A DNA stretch of 64,000 bases from Symsagittifera roscoffensis (lineage: Eukaryota > Xenacoelomorpha > Acoela > Convolutidae): the NCBI RefSeq assembly GCF_963678635.1, contig NC_087068.1, positions 41,251,649 to 41,315,648 of the forward strand, given 5' to 3'. Every line of letters begins with the position of its first letter. Positions within the stretch are counted from its first letter, which is position 1. Below, in pieces: positions 18,296 to 27,815 of this stretch. The notes beneath the pieces are model-generated. The model saw nothing but the letters and a program-made list of their open reading frames with translations. It searched no databases and was not told where the DNA came from. The translations under genes were made by a program, and so were the position numbers.

Positions 18296-20620
18296 ATGAC
18301 CCGCAGTCTGGTGAGAAACAACCCTGGCGAGTTGCGACTCCTGGATCTCGAAAATATGCTGCGCATGACTGACCACATCGCGCTCACTAAAGATGGAGTG
18401 CACTTCAATACCCAACGAGGGAGGCATTGGATTAATGATGTGTTTCAGACGCAATTGAGGGAAGCGGAGCAAGAGTCGAGGGCGACCGGTTCTTTGGCTC
18501 GGACCAATTCGACCGGAGGGAGTAGAATAAGGGCAACCGTGCCCGAATCCCTCGCCAACCGTCTAGGGCCCTTGGCAACGGAGACGGTTGGAGCCGCAAC
18601 CGTCGCTCCGAGCTCGAACGTGAGAGACAGGCTAGGGACTGCTCCTCCTCCCAGGCCGCAATCGATTGGAAGCCGACTCGGCAGATCGGTGGAACAGAAC
18701 AACAGGAATAACTCCCAGACCGCGTCTAGGAGGAACGATTCGCCTGCCACGACAAATCCTGCTTCGACAGCAGGACCGTCTACAAGTACCGTGCCAGCGG
18801 AGGGAATCGAATCAGGCAGCAGGCTGCTTTGGAATAGATCAGATCCTAGTCATTGGGGTCAGTATAAGACGGACATGTCGGCGAAGTTGAATATGAATAC
18901 CTTGACGTGTCGGGAGGATGCGATGAGAATGACTGGCGGTGAAAGTCCCACAGTGTCGCGACTTTATCGGATACCGGGTGTGGATTGGCTGCTAGCAGAG
19001 CAGGAGAAATTCAGCTCCTCGACCTCATTCCGACATGTAGACCTGGATGGATTACCTCATGACAATACCTTTGGACCTTTAAACACCCGGTCGCTCACCG
19101 ACGTTCGAGATAGGACCCGGGAAAGGACACCACCTGTGCGCAAGGGCAAGTTCCAGACGGAGAACAAGCCCAATAACAAACATCACAAGATGTACAGACA
19201 ATTCGCTAAACCACCCGGTCAGACGCCGGGCGAGTATTCGAGGGATTACCCCCGAACTACAACAGTGGTTGGAGACGATAAGAGATACGGGAACCTGAAG
19301 GCCCCAATAGGCGATGGCCTTTTTGCAGCTTATGACCCCTTGGACATGAAGGCTGCCAAATATCTGGTTGTGGCCGGCTCCGATTATCTCTACACGCCCC
19401 GTTCTCTATTCTGGCCCGATGTGATTTTCTTAACGGCGCCTAAACTGGACTGGGGACAGGCGATAGGCATGATGATAAGTGTACGGAGAGTGGTCAGCAT
19501 GGAGCCGCAGGTAATAGTGGTTGCAGGCTCAAATGATCATCTACAAAGCAGAGGCTTATTGTCACGTCTGACGGATGGATCGATCCCGAGTAACGAAGTT
19601 ATAGGGGAGGCGATAATGACACTACTCTCGGCGATGGCCGAGGTAGAGGCAGCAGCAAGACAACGTTTCACCATGAATGTGGTGAAGGTGATCTTCGTAT
19701 TGTCACCAGGCTACGCTGCGTTGCCTGAACCCCTTCAATTTGTGTACACAATGGTCACGACGATAGCAGAGGGGATATTTAACGTGATAATTCCTGCCCC
19801 AAACAGAGTGGTGGACCCGGACAATTACTATCCGTCCCGATCTGAGCTTCCCGCCGTTTGGGCTGACATTTCGAATGCCATACAGGGGCTCAGAGATTGT
19901 AGCACAACTCGGTTGGTGCTAGATGAAGTTCTGGGGTTGGAGCTGTCCAACTTCGCAAGATTACTGAAGCTAAGACCAGGGGTAGGTGACGATCATCCGT
20001 TAGTACAACAGGTGGCTGATGATCTCTGGTTCAGACAGATGGATCATGCAGAGAATGAGCAGGGAAGGATGATCAGAAAGAATATGACGTCAGCAGAGGA
20101 GGACCTCATGGCAATGGCTTTGCGTACGAAGCCACACAACAACATATGGTTGTATCTGTCACCGAGGCTGTGCACCTTGGGTGAGGATGCGTTTGAGCAT
20201 GCGCCGGCAATAATTAAAGAGATACACGCGTATCTGAAGAATCTACTTAATGCCCGGGAGTTGGCTGGAGGCAAGATGTTGAAACTGATGCAAGACGTAA
20301 ACACGATGTCGCTGGACAAGTTCCAAGCTGACGTGCTGGCCACGAAGGCACAGTATGAACAATCAGATGCTATCTTGGGTGGAATGGGAGTGGGATGGAC
20401 GCCATCTTTCCTATCGACGTGCTATCCGAAGGCATCTAGGAACCTGATCGCGAGCTTCGTCAAAGACATCAGGAAGTTGTCGATTGGCCTGGTGCTAGCC
20501 TTATACGTGACATTTGGTCATGAAAACTTTGTGAAAGGACCGGCAAACCTCTTTACCCAAGCGTTGGCAGATTTGAGATTGGACGGACTCCTGACTCTGA
20601 TTGCCATGACCTATGGTTGA
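18296..20620 (+). CDS. SGNH C-terminal part plus second SGNH-like region
   Basis: 774 residues, in the same frame as the preceding ORF with no spacer. Residues 1-60 complete the hydrolase: Asp near 33 and His near 36 in KDGVHFN. Residues ~60-350 are low-complexity, rich in Ser, Arg and Thr. From about 353 a second alpha/beta region begins with KYLVVAGSDYLYTP and continues with VIVVAGSNDHLQSRG near 405. These resemble SGNH blocks I and III, but the nucleophile context (GSD) differs, so it may be an inactive copy. The remaining 200 residues are helical and unrecognised. The ORF ends with TGA at 20618-20620, after which the same frame stays open. No signal peptide or membrane segment is seen. 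Confidence 0.75.
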   Translation: MTRSLVRNNPGELRLLDLENMLRMTDHIALTKDGVHFNTQRGRHWINDVFQTQLREAEQESRATGSLARTNSTGGSRIRATVPESLANRLGPLATETVGAATVAPSSNVRDRLGTAPPPRPQSIGSRLGRSVEQNNRNNSQTASRRNDSPATTNPASTAGPSTSTVPAEGIESGSRLLWNRSDPSHWGQYKTDMSAKLNMNTLTCREDAMRMTGGESPTVSRLYRIPGVDWLLAEQEKFSSSTSFRHVDLDGLPHDNTFGPLNTRSLTDVRDRTRERTPPVRKGKFQTENKPNNKHHKMYRQFAKPPGQTPGEYSRDYPRTTTVVGDDKRYGNLKAPIGDGLFAAYDPLDMKAAKYLVVAGSDYLYTPRSLFWPDVIFLTAPKLDWGQAIGMMISVRRVVSMEPQVIVVAGSNDHLQSRGLLSRLTDGSIPSNEVIGEAIMTLLSAMAEVEAAARQRFTMNVVKVIFVLSPGYAALPEPLQFVYTMVTTIAEGIFNVIIPAPNRVVDPDNYYPSRSELPAVWADISNAIQGLRDCSTTRLVLDEVLGLELSNFARLLKLRPGVGDDHPLVQQVADDLWFRQMDHAENEQGRMIRKNMTSAEEDLMAMALRTKPHNNIWLYLSPRLCTLGEDAFEHAPAIIKEIHAYLKNLLNARELAGGKMLKLMQDVNTMSLDKFQADVLATKAQYEQSDAILGGMGVGWTPSFLSTCYPKASRNLIASFVKDIRKLSIGLVLALYVTFGHENFVKGPANLFTQALADLRLDGLLTLIAMTYG

Positions 20621-22354
20621 CTGGGAGATTTGCTTGTGCTATTACGTTACCCTGAACAACTACAAGGACCCAGTCGTGAGTTCAATGCACAGTTGGAAAC
20701 CGCCTCGCTCAAGAAGATGAAAGACTGGAGGACTCTCCTGCTTCAATACCTCTTGCAACAGAACAGAAGCGTCACAGGAGAGGACAAGGTGGCGACGAAC
20801 GCAGGCGAAGGTAAGCAGTATTGTGGCATGCCCTTACTAACTGACTTAGCTGTCATGATGCGGATTGATCCGTTGGCTCTGGTCCACGGACTGAGGGAAT
20901 TCGTCACAGTGGTGCATGGACCGGTGATGTCTTTTGCGTTCCCGGATGTGCAAGTTAAAGCGTACAGGAATTCAGTGTTGTACGTCAACCTGGTCTCAGT
21001 AGTGGATTGTTCCGTGCTGAATTGGGTAGAACAGAGTGAACTGAGGAAGCTGGCTAGCGACGATAGGCTGTTCGGAAGAATAGCAGAGCCAGGCTGGGTG
21101 TTGATGGACTTCAACAACCACTTCAAATGCAGAATGGGCCGTGAGGATCTGTCCCACATCCAGTTTAACCCAAAACTCTGGAATTTGAGACCAGTGGTGA
21201 AGGATACAGGAGAGGCTGTGGGAGTACCTCAATTGCCGGGAGCCTATGCCCATGCGAAAGAGAATCAACAAGCATGGCTTCCTGGGTCCAGGCCGCTGCC
21301 GGACCAATGCCATCGATATCCACCGATAAGGAGGATGTTGTTGGGAGTCACATCTCCCATCACTGCCCCTCGTATCGGAGCAGCTCGTGACGCAGAGAAG
21401 AGAATGCTGAAGTGGAGTGGAGGGATGGAGCCGCGCTTCATCAGCTGGAACGTTGCTGCCGCGCATACGTTCGACTTCTCATTCCCCGATGCCTGGAGCA
21501 GGAAAAAGATCAAAGCACTACCCTCCAGGAGACCAGAGGTCTCGGCTGAAACGTGGAACGAAGTATATTCTCCCGCGGATGACTTATCGAGACTGAAGTG
21601 GTCAGGAGAAGCGAAAGTGGTGATGCTGGAGGTGGCAAGGGAGAGCAGAGGAGGCTCATATATAACGATAGAGGACCTGGCCCCACATGGCGAGGAGTTG
21701 GTAGAGTTCCTGGTCGATGATGAATTGTTTTATCATGCAGGAGACATGGCCGTACCGGCTCGGCCGGATTCGGGCACAGACGCGCGACAAGGACCCTCGG
21801 GACCTAGGCCGAAACCTGATGCGGACGACGATGAATTGATGGATCAGGACGATAACCATGACGGGACCGGAAGTAAGACGGAGAAACCGGGAGAGACCGA
21901 TCTAGGAGCGTTGGAAAGGGACTTGCTAGAATACCGGTTCAGTGAAGACGACGATGGGGAAGTCGATGGGAGTTTATTGTTGATGGCACCATCGTCCTTC
22001 ATGTCTCCTACAAAAGAGGCGTCGGCCGATCTATCTCCGATAGACCCAATAAGCCAGGCTAGAGAGTGCCGAAGCAGGGATCCGCAGAAACTGCTTTATG
22101 AATCACCAAGGAGGAGGAAAATCGAAGAGTCAATGAAGATATCGTTCCTCAGCACATTACCAGAAGAAGAATGGGAAAGATATCAAATGGAGTTGGAAGG
22201 CAAGACAGGAGCAATCTGGAGCCGAGTAAACTTCATGGAGAAATCTTGGGACGTGATAAGGCGATATGGGACGCAGTCCATAATGAAGGTGGGATTGAAC
22301 CAACCCATCATGCGTGAGGTCCTAGAAAAAAGTAGTGAGCTCCATGGAGTCTGA
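20621..22354 (+). CDS. Unrecognised accessory ORF continuing the post-pol frame
   Basis: The frame continues directly after the TGA at 20618-20620 and stays open for 577 codons. A downstream ATG is not required if the stop is read through or is a mutation. I do not recognise the protein. It has a globular first 380 residues with scattered aromatic residues. An acidic low-complexity stretch (Asp-rich, about 385-440) and a basic helical C-terminus follow. No transmembrane segment, signal peptide or cysteine pattern of an envelope protein is visible. Its last codons overlap the next ORF, whose ATG is at 22344 in the +1 frame. Confidence 0.7.
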   Translation: MGDLLVLLRYPEQLQGPSREFNAQLETASLKKMKDWRTLLLQYLLQQNRSVTGEDKVATNAGEGKQYCGMPLLTDLAVMMRIDPLALVHGLREFVTVVHGPVMSFAFPDVQVKAYRNSVLYVNLVSVVDCSVLNWVEQSELRKLASDDRLFGRIAEPGWVLMDFNNHFKCRMGREDLSHIQFNPKLWNLRPVVKDTGEAVGVPQLPGAYAHAKENQQAWLPGSRPLPDQCHRYPPIRRMLLGVTSPITAPRIGAARDAEKRMLKWSGGMEPRFISWNVAAAHTFDFSFPDAWSRKKIKALPSRRPEVSAETWNEVYSPADDLSRLKWSGEAKVVMLEVARESRGGSYITIEDLAPHGEELVEFLVDDELFYHAGDMAVPARPDSGTDARQGPSGPRPKPDADDDELMDQDDNHDGTGSKTEKPGETDLGALERDLLEYRFSEDDDGEVDGSLLLMAPSSFMSPTKEASADLSPIDPISQARECRSRDPQKLLYESPRRRKIEESMKISFLSTLPEEEWERYQMELEGKTGAIWSRVNFMEKSWDVIRRYGTQSIMKVGLNQPIMREVLEKSSELHGV

Positions 22355-25300
22355 TGTTCTGACAGAGTCAGTAACAGAAGACAGTGCCGATGATCAGCAT
22401 GTTGCAAAGAAATTACCTGTCAGACGAGCCAGGAAAGGGCTGAAGCGACTAAAAGGGAAAACAGGAAGTCGAGCCATGAACCCGAGAGTGGTGAAGTCAA
22501 GAGCCAGCGCAGTGGTGACCTCTTTAACGAGCGCAGGTCGTTCAGGCGAGAGCGGGCAGGGAGATAGTACAACGCTGACAGGGGGAGAAAAAGAGAATCT
22601 GATACCCCCTATGCTCTTGGCAGGTCTGACCGTAACCGCCACAAGGTCAAAGAAGACGGCGCGAACCCTGGCAGACACTAAGTTAGAAATGGAAGTAATC
22701 ATTCAATGCGGATCTGGAGGACTTGAAGATTATAGGCCCTCGCGAATCAACATGGCCAAGTTGAAACTGGAAGGACAACTCGACGTGGTCGAGTACATTC
22801 GAATAACTGTGCCGGAATCGGTCCACATGGGAGATCCGGCAGGGGGTTATGTGGAGATGTTGAAAGCGAGGAACTCCGCGAGAGGGCACCTGATGGCTTG
22901 GAGCGAGAAGAGAGCCATGCAAGAATACTTGAAGGGGCTTACGGAGAACTCTAACTTCAATCGAAGAGAGTATGGCACAGTATTGTCATCAGAAGCGAAC
23001 GAAATTGGATTGGAAAAACTGCTAGAAATTTCTTGGAGGGCGGCCCTCCAGAAATACTTCGATGAGACGATGAATGCACCTGCTACTGTGGCAGCATACC
23101 TGGCTCATCCTTGCGTGAGAACTGATCTGCAAGTACGACTGGCTTGGTGCTTGATGGGCATCAAAAAGGCGGAGTATGAAGCCAGTAATGACTCGAAATC
23201 ACGAGAACAGGAGCTAGAGTTGATGGAAGCTCTACGAGCATTGATTTCGAAAGACGATTCAGCGATAGCATGGGCTAAGCGTAAGGATGCCCTTTGCTTT
23301 GTCAGGTTCGTGGTGGATCGCATCCCCACTCCTGTGTTGGGAGAATGTATAAAGATCATTCGGCAAAAGGGAGTTGATTGCGAAAGGAACTTCCTTAGGG
23401 CACTCCTAGAGCTATATCAGGACATGCCATTGACCGTGCCAAGCAAGGAGTCGAATGATATGGAAAGCTATCGCAAGTTGGAAGAGGTGAGAAGATACTC
23501 CAACAAAGAATTGAGAGTGAGCAGAGACTTGATTGAAGCGGCCAGAGGACAAAAGGAGTTTGCAACACTAGGGAAACTGAAGTCGTTCCAATATGTGTCT
23601 GGCATACCGGGGATGGCGTATAATCCCTTCGTGAACGAAGAAGCCAGGGAAGCATACTTCGACTATGAGCAAGTCACAGTGCTCAACTTCTGGGTTGAAC
23701 GAATTAAGGAAATCGGAATGCTGATGGTGGAACAATCCAAGCTGGGAATTATTTTGGAAGAACGAGTGGTCGAACCCTCGATTCCCGAGCTAAAAGGGCA
23801 AGTGAGTTTTGATTGTGGTTCTTGGGGCGGTCCCTTGAAAACTAGTCTAGTAGTGATGTGGGAACTCATGAAGCCTTCCTGGTGTCCCCATCCTAACGCA
23901 GGCTTAATCTGGGACATGACCGCGGATGTCATGTTAGAACGGGATGATGATGCGAGTTTACATGATCTGGCCATGATACATCACCTGCTGGCCATGAGAT
24001 TGACGAAGAGGAAGAGCAACCCATCCACTGAGCTGTCCGAGGAAGGTACATCGAGTAATTGGTTGAAGCAAGGCACATGCTTGGCTCAACACAGTGGGAT
24101 GGAAGGACATGTTTGTAACATGGGACACTGCCTGATTACGCTGAGCGAGCAGCATCGACAACTGGCACGATTGTATGGAAGATTGAGCATGTCAGATAAG
24201 AGTGCCATGGAGTTGGTCGCAGACTGCCATGGGGTGACGGACATAAACCTGATCACAGCCTTGGGATTTTGTAGCATGACGAGTTCGATAGAATCGCTCG
24301 AGCGCTTGGAGCGTGCCCATGAGCTAGTGACGTCCCTCAGCGTGGAAATATTCCCTGGAGCATTACAGACAGAGCAAAAGATTGGAGGCTGGCGAGAAGC
24401 CCTAGAGAATGAAATGAATCTGAAGGATAGTGAGGCCTATCACAGACCTACTGGTTCAAAATATATGGTGGGTTCAAGCTCCGCGCCATATTGTAATAGC
24501 ATTTATCCAACGCACATGGTAGTGATGGATGCGAGGACGCAACAAGTGTTGGTTGACCAACTTTTCTCTGTGCCAAAGTGCGTGAGGTTGGCCAGAATGT
24601 CAGAGAGGTCATATGACTTGTTGGCAAAGATCTTTCGGGCAGTCCCGAAGAGATCCGAAGGCGAGTTGCAAGACGTTGTGGGTGAAGAGTTCATGAGACT
24701 GAACGAAGGCAACGTGAGTGAGTTCCAGAAGCAGAAAGCGAGTGGAGCGTTACCCACTGAATTCCCCACCATAGAAGAGAAAGACGATTTACATAGAATT
24801 CTGATGGAAGTGGAACCGTTGCTGGGAGCCTCAGGGTATCGGACCCGAAGGAACATAGTGAGAACCCATGGGGAGTATCCTTGCCACTGCTTGGCGCAGA
24901 CGTTGTGGTACCCCAAACGCGGGAATCTGATCCTAGTCTGGGACGTGGAGGAGTTGTACTCCACGGGGTTGCCCGATCAGAATCAACAAGTGTCAATCGT
25001 GGTGGTTAGCGCCATGCTAGCAGTGAGATGGTTGGAGGCTAATGCAGACACAAGTGAGCAGGAGACGGCCGTGCCGACTCCTGAGCAGTTGAGCAACGTG
25101 AAGATGAGTCATGAATTGGATCTTTTCAGAACCACCTGCAAGGTTCTGAGAATACCTAAAGCCATTGAAAGAATATGGTCAAGGCAAAGATTGATGCCTT
25201 GGTTCCGTGCAGTGATGACATCTTGGATGTATGAACGCGCGAAGCGTCACATGTCAAGGAACACGGAAGCCTATCAATCTTTCCAGCTAGATATAGGACC

Positions 25301-25622
25301 AGGAGCCTATAAACGAGCATTCTTGACGCACAGAAACGCGGTCACCACAGCGGTGAAGCGGGTAGCTGGAACGCCTTGTGTTACTGAAGATGAGAAGAAA
25401 GAGGTCTTAAGAGCTGACCTAGAACGAAACGTGAGCCTATGTCTTCACAACAGCTTTTGCAGGAACCGGGAGCAGAAGGTGAATGTGGACTTGCTACCTT
25501 GTTGCAAACCGAGGCTGTTGGAACAGGAGGGTTGGGGCACGGCCCGCAACTCTCTGGACATGTTAGAGAAAATCCTGGAAGACAGTGACGCTGAACATCA
25601 GGATGGAGAAATGATGGAATGA
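22344..25622 (+). CDS. Large unrecognised accessory ORF of the giant retroelement
   Basis: 1093 residues uninterrupted, starting from ATG 22344. The start overlaps the upstream stop by 11 nt (ATGGAGTCTGA), an arrangement that suits termination-reinitiation or a frameshift. The N-terminal 50 residues are strongly basic (KKLPVRRARKGLKRLKGK), like a nuclear or nucleic-acid-binding tail. The rest is mostly alpha-helical in character, with a Cys/His cluster (GTCLAQHSGMEGHVCNMGHC) near residue 580 that might bind metal. No known enzyme motif, membrane segment or signal peptide is evident, so it is not envelope-like. The length and lack of stops imply it was under selection until recently. Confidence 0.75.
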   Translation: MESDVLTESVTEDSADDQHVAKKLPVRRARKGLKRLKGKTGSRAMNPRVVKSRASAVVTSLTSAGRSGESGQGDSTTLTGGEKENLIPPMLLAGLTVTATRSKKTARTLADTKLEMEVIIQCGSGGLEDYRPSRINMAKLKLEGQLDVVEYIRITVPESVHMGDPAGGYVEMLKARNSARGHLMAWSEKRAMQEYLKGLTENSNFNRREYGTVLSSEANEIGLEKLLEISWRAALQKYFDETMNAPATVAAYLAHPCVRTDLQVRLAWCLMGIKKAEYEASNDSKSREQELELMEALRALISKDDSAIAWAKRKDALCFVRFVVDRIPTPVLGECIKIIRQKGVDCERNFLRALLELYQDMPLTVPSKESNDMESYRKLEEVRRYSNKELRVSRDLIEAARGQKEFATLGKLKSFQYVSGIPGMAYNPFVNEEAREAYFDYEQVTVLNFWVERIKEIGMLMVEQSKLGIILEERVVEPSIPELKGQVSFDCGSWGGPLKTSLVVMWELMKPSWCPHPNAGLIWDMTADVMLERDDDASLHDLAMIHHLLAMRLTKRKSNPSTELSEEGTSSNWLKQGTCLAQHSGMEGHVCNMGHCLITLSEQHRQLARLYGRLSMSDKSAMELVADCHGVTDINLITALGFCSMTSSIESLERLERAHELVTSLSVEIFPGALQTEQKIGGWREALENEMNLKDSEAYHRPTGSKYMVGSSSAPYCNSIYPTHMVVMDARTQQVLVDQLFSVPKCVRLARMSERSYDLLAKIFRAVPKRSEGELQDVVGEEFMRLNEGNVSEFQKQKASGALPTEFPTIEEKDDLHRILMEVEPLLGASGYRTRRNIVRTHGEYPCHCLAQTLWYPKRGNLILVWDVEELYSTGLPDQNQQVSIVVVSAMLAVRWLEANADTSEQETAVPTPEQLSNVKMSHELDLFRTTCKVLRIPKAIERIWSRQRLMPWFRAVMTSWMYERAKRHMSRNTEAYQSFQLDIGPGAYKRAFLTHRNAVTTAVKRVAGTPCVTEDEKKEVLRADLERNVSLCLHNSFCRNREQKVNVDLLPCCKPRLLEQEGWGTARNSLDMLEKILEDSDAEHQDGEMME

Positions 25623-26370
25623 AGATGACCAAAGAAGAGAAGAGAAGGAGAAAAAACTTGATTGTCTTTGTGTGTAAAAACTTGAACAAATCAACCAAGT
25701 TTTGATTATTGAACTTGTTAAACTTTTTGTTTTGATCTAGTTTGGTCAGACCAAACTTTGAAAATGTTGCAATTGTTAAAATTGTTAAAATTATTGATTT
25801 TAGTTACTACTATCTATGTATGTATATAAGGAACATAGGTGAGTGTATTTACCTATTTATTCACGACTGAAGTTTTTAACCTGTGTAAGACACAAATTCA
25901 CTGTGTGGCGACATGGTAAGTTTGAGTAAACTCGCTCGAGAAGGGTGGGTAACTCAAGAACTTTCCTAGCCACAGAGTTTCTTAGTTTTAATATTGAAAG
26001 GACCGCATAGATGACTGATTATACTTGGTGAGTGAAGTTAAGTTAATTTTAATGGGTGCGTGGCCGTGCCAGGTCCCACTTTTTAATCACAAAGAGCGAA
26101 AAGAAGTTTTATGGCGAGATGAAGTAAGTAGTCAAAAAAGAAATTTTATCTAGGACACTCCTCATGGTGCTAATTTTGTGAAAATGTTGAAAGGCAGTGA
26201 GATGTAGTACGATGCCATTTGTGAACACGTAGTGAGTTGAGGTGGAGTAGATAAATTTCATTTTCTTATGCGATTTGTAAGATTGGTTACAGAAAACTGG
26301 ATAACTACTTGACGATAACCCGGTGTTATGCGATCAATAGGGACATTGATGGAGACTTGTCCGGGGAGTA
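25623..26370 (+). other. 3' untranslated region of the element
   Basis: AT-rich 0.75 kb between the last ORF and the 3' LTR, without ORFs. It ends in the purine-rich stretch CCGGGGAG directly before the LTR. Confidence 0.6.
26357..26370 (+). other. Polypurine tract candidate
   Basis: TTGTCCGGGGAGTA abuts the 3' LTR. GGGGAG is the only purine run at the position where plus-strand priming must begin. It is shorter than most tracts. The same 12-13-mer also occurs inside pol (13144, 13186, 13228 and 15692). Confidence 0.45.
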
Positions 26371-27254
26371 TGTGCCATTCTGCCAGATGACACAGCACAA
26401 CCTTCCGGCGACATAAAAAAGAGTGACTAAAGGCCTTATGAACAAAAAAGTGTTGCGACGGAGGGTCAGAATGTTCTAGAATTTTTATTTTTAAAATTTC
26501 GATTGGAAGAAGAACATTTCTGAGAAATAGAAGAAAGACGGCCATTTTGAATAAAAAAGATGAAAATCAGAACCACGATAGAGATTGTGAAGAACAGTTG
26601 TATCAGAGACAGAAAAACACGGAGCCTCTTATCGTGGCAAAAACACACGATAAGGACCTTAGCGACATATATTTGTGGAGACGGAGGCTTCAGTGGGGGG
26701 AAGAGAAATACCACGGAACCCTCCCGGGACACGAAATATAGGAGAGAAGAGTGTTATCTCAAGAAAATCACGGGAGCGGAGGCTTGGTCCCCCAGAGACT
26801 GTCTATGTGAAGGGACTGTATAAACTAACTTTAACAGCTGCTCTAATGTCCTAGATCTTAATTAAACACCGATATTATTTGATATTTCAGGACATGAGTA
26901 GATAGAAAAAGGAAAGGGTCAATCCATCTCCAATGGATTTAATATAAAACTGTCACACAAAAACATATAAAAATAGGTTGTTCGAGCCGTGTTTTTAATG
27001 ACAATCACGTAGTCTGAGGATCCGAGACTCAGCTATGTGGTTGTGTTCGCATGTAAACGAAAGCTGATCAAAAGTCGTTTGACTGATGGCCTAAAAATGG
27101 TAACTTTTTACTTTGCCCTAGACAGACCAGAAAGTCAACTGGCAAGGTCGAGACGGTGAAAAACGAGTAGGATTAAGGTAACTGACGCCTGCCAGTCGTT
27201 AATAGGTACTTTTTCTACGCTCCGTCGCTGTGTGATATTTGGGCGAATGTTACA
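26371..27254 (+). repeat. 3' LTR
   Basis: Direct repeat of 2907-3790 with the same length and TGTG...TACA ends. Differences seen: one in the A-run near the start, one in 'tagaagaaag', one in 'gacatatatt', one in 'ggagagaaga', and one in 'gctgctctaat'. No AATAAA was noticed after the TATA-like box. Confidence 0.95.
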
Positions 27255-27339
27255 AACTGACTACTCCCATTTTGTTGATAACTGAAAGTTTCATTCGGCT
27301 TTTTTTAGCTTTCTGTCTTTGTAGTGACGATTTTGTCGT

Positions 27340-27690
27340 TTCACCAAAAATGTTTTATTGCAAGATTTGAGCGGTTGAAATCTTGCTTCATAATGAGCGA
27401 TTTGAACGGTTTTTGAGCGGTTTAACCTACATAACCGCCCAAAAACCGCGCAAGATTTGAACGGTTTTTGAGCGGTTAATCTTAAAAACCCTCCCAAAAC
27501 CCGCGCAAGGTTTGAGCGGTTTTTAAGCGGTTTTTGTAGATAAACCGCTAAAAAACCGTTCAAATTTTGCGCGGTTTTTGAGCGTTTTTTTTTTGATAAA
27601 TTGCTCAAAAACCACTTAAACCGCTTATTATAAAGCAAGACTTTGTGCGCAATTGTCTAAATACCGCTCAAACCTTTCAAATCTTCCTTC
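27340..27690. repeat. Self-complementary minisatellite-like repeat (GAGCGGTTTTT)
   Basis: Phrases like 'gagcggtttttgagcggtt' and the complement 'accgctcaaaaaccg' recur about ten times within 350 bp, joined by 'gcgcaagatttgaacgg' blocks. Both orientations alternate, so the region could fold into long hairpins. It lies just right of the retroelement. The open frame across it on the minus strand is a by-product of the repeat. Confidence 0.55.
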
Positions 27691-27711
27691 AAACTAGGTG
27701 AAAAATCTCGA

Positions 27712-27815
27712 CTCGGGCACCCTCAAGCAACGAGCACGGATCCCCGAATACCTGAAATTTTGATTGAGAGGCGGAGACGTAACCAATTCACCACCAATCC
27801 AATCCGTCGTTGAAA
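27712..27815 (-). mobile_element. Degenerate SINE fragment
   Basis: 'accctcaagcaacgagcacggatc' and, further on, 'gaggcggagacgtaaccaattcaccaccaatccaatc' match in order parts of the better preserved SINE at 45690-45902, with many changes and internal losses. Confidence 0.4.

Larger units (their letters stand above)
2907..27254 (+). mobile_element. Giant Ty3/Gypsy LTR retrotransposon, about 24.3 kb
   Basis: Two 884-bp direct repeats (2907-3790 and 26371-27254) start TGTG and end TACA, giving the TGT...ACA termini of LTRs. They enclose gag, aspartic protease, reverse transcriptase, RNase H and integrase in Ty3/Gypsy order, all on the plus strand. Flanking bases are consistent with a very short target duplication: aac on both sides, or aaac if the last LTR base is shared. 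About five LTR mismatches imply a recent insertion. The internal part is 22.6 kb, three to five times a usual Gypsy element. The excess comes from a 3.1-kb leader, a long pol extension and about 9 kb of extra ORFs after pol. Several stops and frame changes suggest this copy is damaged, unless they are recoding sites. Confidence 0.95.
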
